Source: Plantago major
Taxonomy: Eukaryota; Streptophyta; Magnoliopsida; Lamiales; Plantaginaceae
Length of the DNA stretch: 64,000 nucleotides
NCBI GenBank assembly: GCA_026545765.1
Contig: JAIFAC010000129.1
Span: forward strand, 62,001 to 126,000
Reading direction: 5' to 3'
Part shown: piece after piece, positions 59,801 to 64,000 of the stretch
Numbering within the stretch: position 1 is the stretch's first letter
How the letters are laid out: each line of letters begins with the position of its first letter
Made by a program: the position numbers and the translations under genes
Notes under the pieces: generated by a model
Told to the model about the DNA's origin: nothing
Seen by the model: the letters and a program-made list of their open reading frames with translations, nothing else
Database searches by the model: none

Positions 59801-62800
59801 GCTCCAACTGAGATGGAAGAAGATAAGGCAGAAATGCCAGAGACAAACCAAGAAACCAACAAGGTTTCTGAAGAACACATCACTGAGCCTTCAAACTTGA
59901 AGGTATATGACAATCAAGTGACAAGTATTCTTGGGTTATCCTTTATCTCTTCCAATATTCAATACTTTCTACTTACAGGATATTTCAGAAGTAGATATGC
60001 AAGGATAAAGTTACACTTCCCTGATCAATGGAAATTGATGAAGCCCCAAGGCAAAGATCACTGAAGAACACCGAACCGCATAAGTTTCGAGAAAATGAAT
60101 CTGAGCTTCCTGTTGAGGAAGTAAGTAGCTCAAATCAGAATTCATTAAAAGCATATTTATGCATAGGTTCTTTCAAACTATTTCCTAAGTATTGTATTTT
60201 TCTCAGGTTCAAGAAAGAAAGTTTGATGAGGACCAGACTTTCAAGTCTCCACCTCACAACAAGATATCTGAGACACCAATTGTCTCAGTAGAACAAGTAT
60301 CTGAGCCTGATGTTCATACTCAGGTAACTCAGAAACTAAACTACACTTCTACTCAGATATCTACAAAAGTTTTGAAACTCACTCAAAACACCTTCTTTCA
60401 GGCTCAAATAGATGCAAAGCAGGTTCCCATTGAAGAAACAAGGGACCTACTTCACTTCTTCAAAGCTCACACCCTGCCAAAGCATATTCAATGCTTCAAG
60501 AAATGGCAAAAGTTAAGGTGCTCTGATCCCTCTGAAATATTAAGAATCACTGATCAACCAACCAGACGAGCACGAGCTCTTGACCTGGAAACATATGTCC
60601 AAGCAATGTTCCCTACAGAACAATACACAGTTGCGACTCTACTACATAAGGACTTTTCCAGAGAAGTGGCGCATAGTTTGATACATGCCTTTGAACAGGC
60701 AGATGGTCAGACAAGATTACAGATGGCATTCAAGCCACCCCCCTGCACTCGCAATTTATACCTTCTGAACAAGAAAAAGTTAATGGGCAGAAGATCACTA
60801 TCCCGGAAGTGATCAATCTTGTATCTGAAGATGAGGAGGAGGAAGAAATGAATGAAAATTACTTTGATGAACCTCCCACTGACCATCACCAAGAGGATGA
60901 TAATGACAAAACGGATGATGATGATGCCCCTGCACCAGGGACCGGAGGAATTTCACAGAGAAACAATGCCTCAAATGAAAAGCAAACTGAGAAGACTTCA
61001 CAGAAATCTCCGTCTTCATCACCTCAGAAATCTACTCATCCATCTTCTCACCAACACGCAGTTACTACTGAACAAGTAGTTGAGCTTTCTGAAGAAACCA
61101 ATCAGAAAATCTTAAACACTCAAACAAGATCTGCTCAACTCAGACAACTATTGGACGAAGAACAACAGCTCCATCTTCAACTGGAAGATCAAATAGCTAA
61201 ATCCAGAGATAAGATTGATCAACTACAAGATCTATACTTCGAAGAAATGATTGCTTACTCTGAAGTTAAAGAGCTACGGATGTCAGGCAAAAGATCACCA
61301 AAGAACTCAATACTAAAGAAGTATCTGAAGTCAAGCATGATGCTAAGGCTGCATCATCTTCGAAAGAAGTACCATCCTCCTCCCAGAAAGGAAAGAAACC
61401 AATCTCTGAGATGGTTGCTGGACTCGATACGATCGATGAAAATGTCCAAGAGGATGAAGATCACTGGGCTAATCACTCAGATGATGAAGAAGACAAGACT
61501 TTGGCAGAGCACCGCCATGAACATTTAGCGGTTTCTCACTTAAAAAGGAAGTTGATTGCTCCTACAATATTCAACAAACTGCCAAACGTCCACTCCCATG
61601 AATACATGAACAGGTACCAAGTACTGGCTACTCTGAATAAGGAGATGTCTTCACAGAACAAGGAAGTAATTGCCTCACCCTCCAAATGAGAAAGTTCACT
61701 GAGCTCATCACTCACAGAACAACTAGCATGGTCATTGCTTAGAAAGATCTGGGAATGATAAGGGACGATGATGTGTCTTTAGCTGAAAAAGCTTTTCAAG
61801 AGGCAAGTTACACTGATGGAAAAGCATATGCCATCCTAGGCCCATCAAGAGCTCACCGATAAAGACAATGGACTTATCAAGCAAAATCAGAGCTCAAAGT
61901 CAACTTCGGTTGGTCACCGCCACAACTATTTACAAGGGCATTTTGACTCTCTCTCATTCCTTTATGAGACCGAGTCACCAACAATGACTAAGGGAGAAAG
62001 AAAGTACAACTGGACCTCAAAGTCGGGGAATGGGAAGAAGGATGAAATCAAGAAGAAATCTGAGTCAAAAGCGGCTTAGAAAGGAAGAAGAAAACTTCCA
62101 CCACCACTCGTAATCAATGAACCCTCCTCAAGCCAAGCCGCTTCCCGAAACCCACCAAGGAACCAAAATGGTAACAAGGGCCATGGCACAGAAACCTCCA
62201 AGGAGTACCAAGGCTCCAAGGAGAAGACAAGTTAGAGGGATTGATGAATCTTCTGAAGAAGAAGAAGAAGGTCAAATCAAGTCCCAGGGCAATGAAGAAG
62301 GCTGCAAAAATCTCACAAGAATTGATCTTGATGATGATGAAGAGACTGATGAAGATGAAACTCCTCTTCACATAAAAAGGAAAATTGAAAGCCTAACTGA
62401 GCCCATAGCTGCAAAGCCTTTGGCAGCTAAAACACCCTCTGGAAATACCAAGTCTATCCAGGGTGGTGGTTCTTCAAGCAACAACCCCAAAGAGAATTCT
62501 AGACAGAAAAGGAACAAACTGAGAGCTGAGCAAAGACAAAGTCAACTTCCACTCAGGCCAGAAGAAGCCAAAATTGAGTATGTGAAGTATGACAATGATT
62601 CCTCCGCTCTGTGTGCATCAATCAAAAGAATGGCTATTGGATTCTGGAACTGAAGCATCTATTGGTAAATTCAAGATTTCCAGAACCAATCCATAAACAA
62701 CTTATGGCATGGAGAAAGAATAAACCTACCTTGATCAACACCAATCACATCAAAGCATGGTTGGATTTTGAAGTTGTCAAGAGAACTGAAGCCATGAAGA

Positions 62801-63177
62801 AGGACCTCTCTGATGATTGTCCATATGGAAAGCCAGATGATGTGCACAAAATTCTGAATATCACAGGAACAGGCACAAGACCAAGACTTGCTGTGGAACC
62901 CTATGAGTCGTTCTATCTGACAGAAGATCAATACAAGGGTGACATCAGATATCTGAAGATTATCTACAAATACTTCAAGCTTTCAGATATCATAATAGAG
63001 CATGCTTGGAAGTGGGGAAAGTACCTATGGGTCATGCACTTTGCCAATAAAAATCCTACCAAAACCTATAAAGAGGTCTGTGGATTTGCCAGAGAAACAG
63101 AGATGCTTGTCAGAACTCTTCTCTATGATTATTCTGATGACATCAAAAGGTTTGGAGATAGGAAATTTGCAGACTGA
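56861..63177 (+). pseudogene. Env-position 3' ORF of copia-2, multi-exon, split by a Tat solo LTR
   Basis: ATG at 56861 (MASKNTSTRNPNPPPASRKA). The N-terminal domain (57000-57750) is badly scrambled. A long clean exon part runs 58787-59532 (ADELINAAKSGEKHQAPSAE, DESSDDEDDELFISQVLERT). Introns: 59533-59619; one ending at 59800; 59903-59978; 60121-60206; 60324-60401. Exons 59801-59902 (34 codons) and 60207-60323 (39 codons) are clean phase-0 units. The last exon from 60402 contains a globular part (KHIQCFKKWQKLRCSDPSEI), an acidic run (INLVSEDEEEEEMNENYFDE), coiled coil, and an end like copia-1 (GYWILELKHLLVNSRFPEP) that extends further, to RFGDRKFAD at 63177. The matching intron positions show that they predate the split of the two copies. 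Confidence 0.75.
57950..58778 (+). repeat. Solo LTR of the Tat family
   Basis: 829 bp, TGTTGA to TCAACA, homologous to 10104-11020 and 38105-38998, flanked by AGTAG at 57945-57949 and 58779-58783. TATA-like CTATAAATACAG near 58501. It lies within the first exon of the copia-2 3' ORF and has no internal region, so it arose by LTR-LTR recombination after insertion. Confidence 0.92.
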
Positions 63178-63549
63178 TCCATAGAAATACTGTTGAAGAC
63201 TTGAAGATTGAAGACTTGAAGACTAGTTCTTTAGGATGTTTACTTGGATCTTGGTTACTCCTGTTGTCCTAATTTACTATGTAGTTTTTGTATTTTTGCT
63301 GACTGAGCTTAACTGTATCATGTATTAAAGTTATCTGTAATCTTTAGTTGTAACTTATCTGAAGAACTTACTCTCAGATAGTATTCTATAAAAGATAACT
63401 TGTCAGCAAAGATCACACCTTGTGATTTGGTTGATGTCTACTTTCTGCACTTAATTATATGAATTGAAAGATCTTAAGAAATGATTAAGTGGTGGATTGT
63501 TTCCTCATCCAGATTTGTAATAGGGAAGATAGTCATCGTTGACTAATCA
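63178..63549 (+). other. 3' untranslated segment of copia-2
   Basis: AT-rich; shares with copia-1 the string GATTAAGTGGTGGATTGTTT just before the polypurine tract. No gene. Confidence 0.55.
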
Positions 63550-63563
63550 AAATGGGGGAAATT
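63550..63563 (+). promoter_or_regulatory. Polypurine tract of copia-2
   Basis: AAATGGGGGAAATT next to the LTR start TGTTAG at 63564. Confidence 0.75.
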
Positions 63564-64000
63564 TGTTAGATATTTTGTTAGAAATATCTGTTTAGATTTT
63601 GATCAGCAACATGATGACTTATCTTAGTCTCAGAAAGGTGATTAGTACTCTTGGTTCACTTGAACATTGTAAAAGAGGAAACCCACTAAGTATGATATTC
63701 TAGATAATTTTGTATAGGATGTTAGGTCTCAAAATGTAATTTTTATTTTATGAAGAGAAGACCAAGAAGAAGACATCCAAGCAGAAAGCTCAACGACATT
63801 GAAGACTTGAAGAAAACTGCACAAGATTGCGGAATCTGTTGTTCAGATATCTTAGCCAGATATCTTAAAGACACGAATAGTTTCAAACAAACTGTGTCAC
63901 AAGAGATATCTGAGAAATAAGATACATATCTGAAAACAAGGAAAGTGTCCACAGATATCTATTCTCAGATACCTTGAGCTTTAAACACGTTTCTGAAAGA
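63564..64000 (+). repeat. 3' LTR of copia-2 (first 437 bp)
   Basis: Clean copy of the LTR left part, starting TGTTAGATATTTTG. Against the 5' LTR of the same element it keeps CAG/CTG where the 5' copy shows CG, CGAG or CGTAA, making it the reference for the sequence signature. It runs off the window. Confidence 0.92.

Larger units (their letters stand above)
47596..64000 (+). mobile_element. Sirevirus-type Ty1/copia element copia-2 (3' LTR incomplete)
   Basis: Same family as copia-1: LTR, initiator Met primer site at 49283-49294, gag, pol, 3' ORF, polypurine tract, and the first 437 bp of the 3' LTR at the window edge. It sits in the LINE. It contains two solo LTRs (52939-53829 and 57950-58778). 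The left end reads TCATAG instead of TGTTAG (3' LTR, 63564); the same CTGTTAG to CTCATAG change is seen in the copia-1 LTRs, which places the true start at 47596 after CAAAC. Confidence 0.9.

Overview
The window is nuclear DNA of a flowering plant, probably a eudicot; the species cannot be told from the sequence. Almost everything recognisable is retrotransposon sequence. I see no intact host protein gene, no rRNA or tRNA gene, and nothing bacterial.

Layout. (1) 1-11020: the right-hand part of a Ty3/gypsy element of the Tat lineage (E1): gag, protease, RT, RNase H, a second (archaeal-type) RNase H, integrase, an antisense gene, and an LTR at 10104-11020. (2) 11021-38998: a second copy of the same family (E2). 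It lacks its 5' end, is joined directly to the E1 LTR, and ends in its own LTR at 38105-38998. (3) 20705-35626: a 14.9-kb Ty1/copia element of the Sirevirus (SIRE/Maximus) type, copia-1. It sits inside the antisense gene of E2 and is flanked by the 5-bp duplication GCCAC. (4) 38999-44640: non-coding DNA holding a Cassandra TRIM LTR with a 5S-rRNA-like segment, an (AT)n tract, a poly-T tract, small duplications and one gene-like remnant. (5) 44641-47595: a LINE on the minus strand, cut at its 5' side. (6) 47596-64000: a second Sirevirus, copia-2, inserted in the LINE and running off the window. It carries two younger solo LTRs, at 52939-53829 (TSD TAGAT) and 57950-58778 (Tat family, TSD AGTAG).

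The two element families share a design theme: both carry extra, intron-containing genes. The Tat elements hold a minus-strand gene with its own TATA box, an ATG-poor leader, a 5'-leader intron and two coding introns at matching places in both copies. It encodes a putative gypsy-type transposon domain (PF04195-like) plus a coiled coil. The Sireviruses carry, in the env position downstream of pol, a very large acidic ORF. It has a conserved TATA-like site about 200 bp upstream and is broken up by five short introns at matching positions in both copies. Their LTR leaders contain arrays of hairpins whose stems change sequence but stay complementary.

A warning for readers: both Sirevirus copies contain patches in which CAG/CTG trinucleotides are systematically scrambled (CAG or CTG becomes CG; CAGAA or CTGAA becomes CGTAA). 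This is seen when the LTRs of one element are compared with each other. It looks like an uncorrected long-read base-calling artefact at CHG-methylated sites, so many frameshifts in copia-1 and copia-2 may not be real. The gypsy copies do not show it; their damage looks like ordinary decay.
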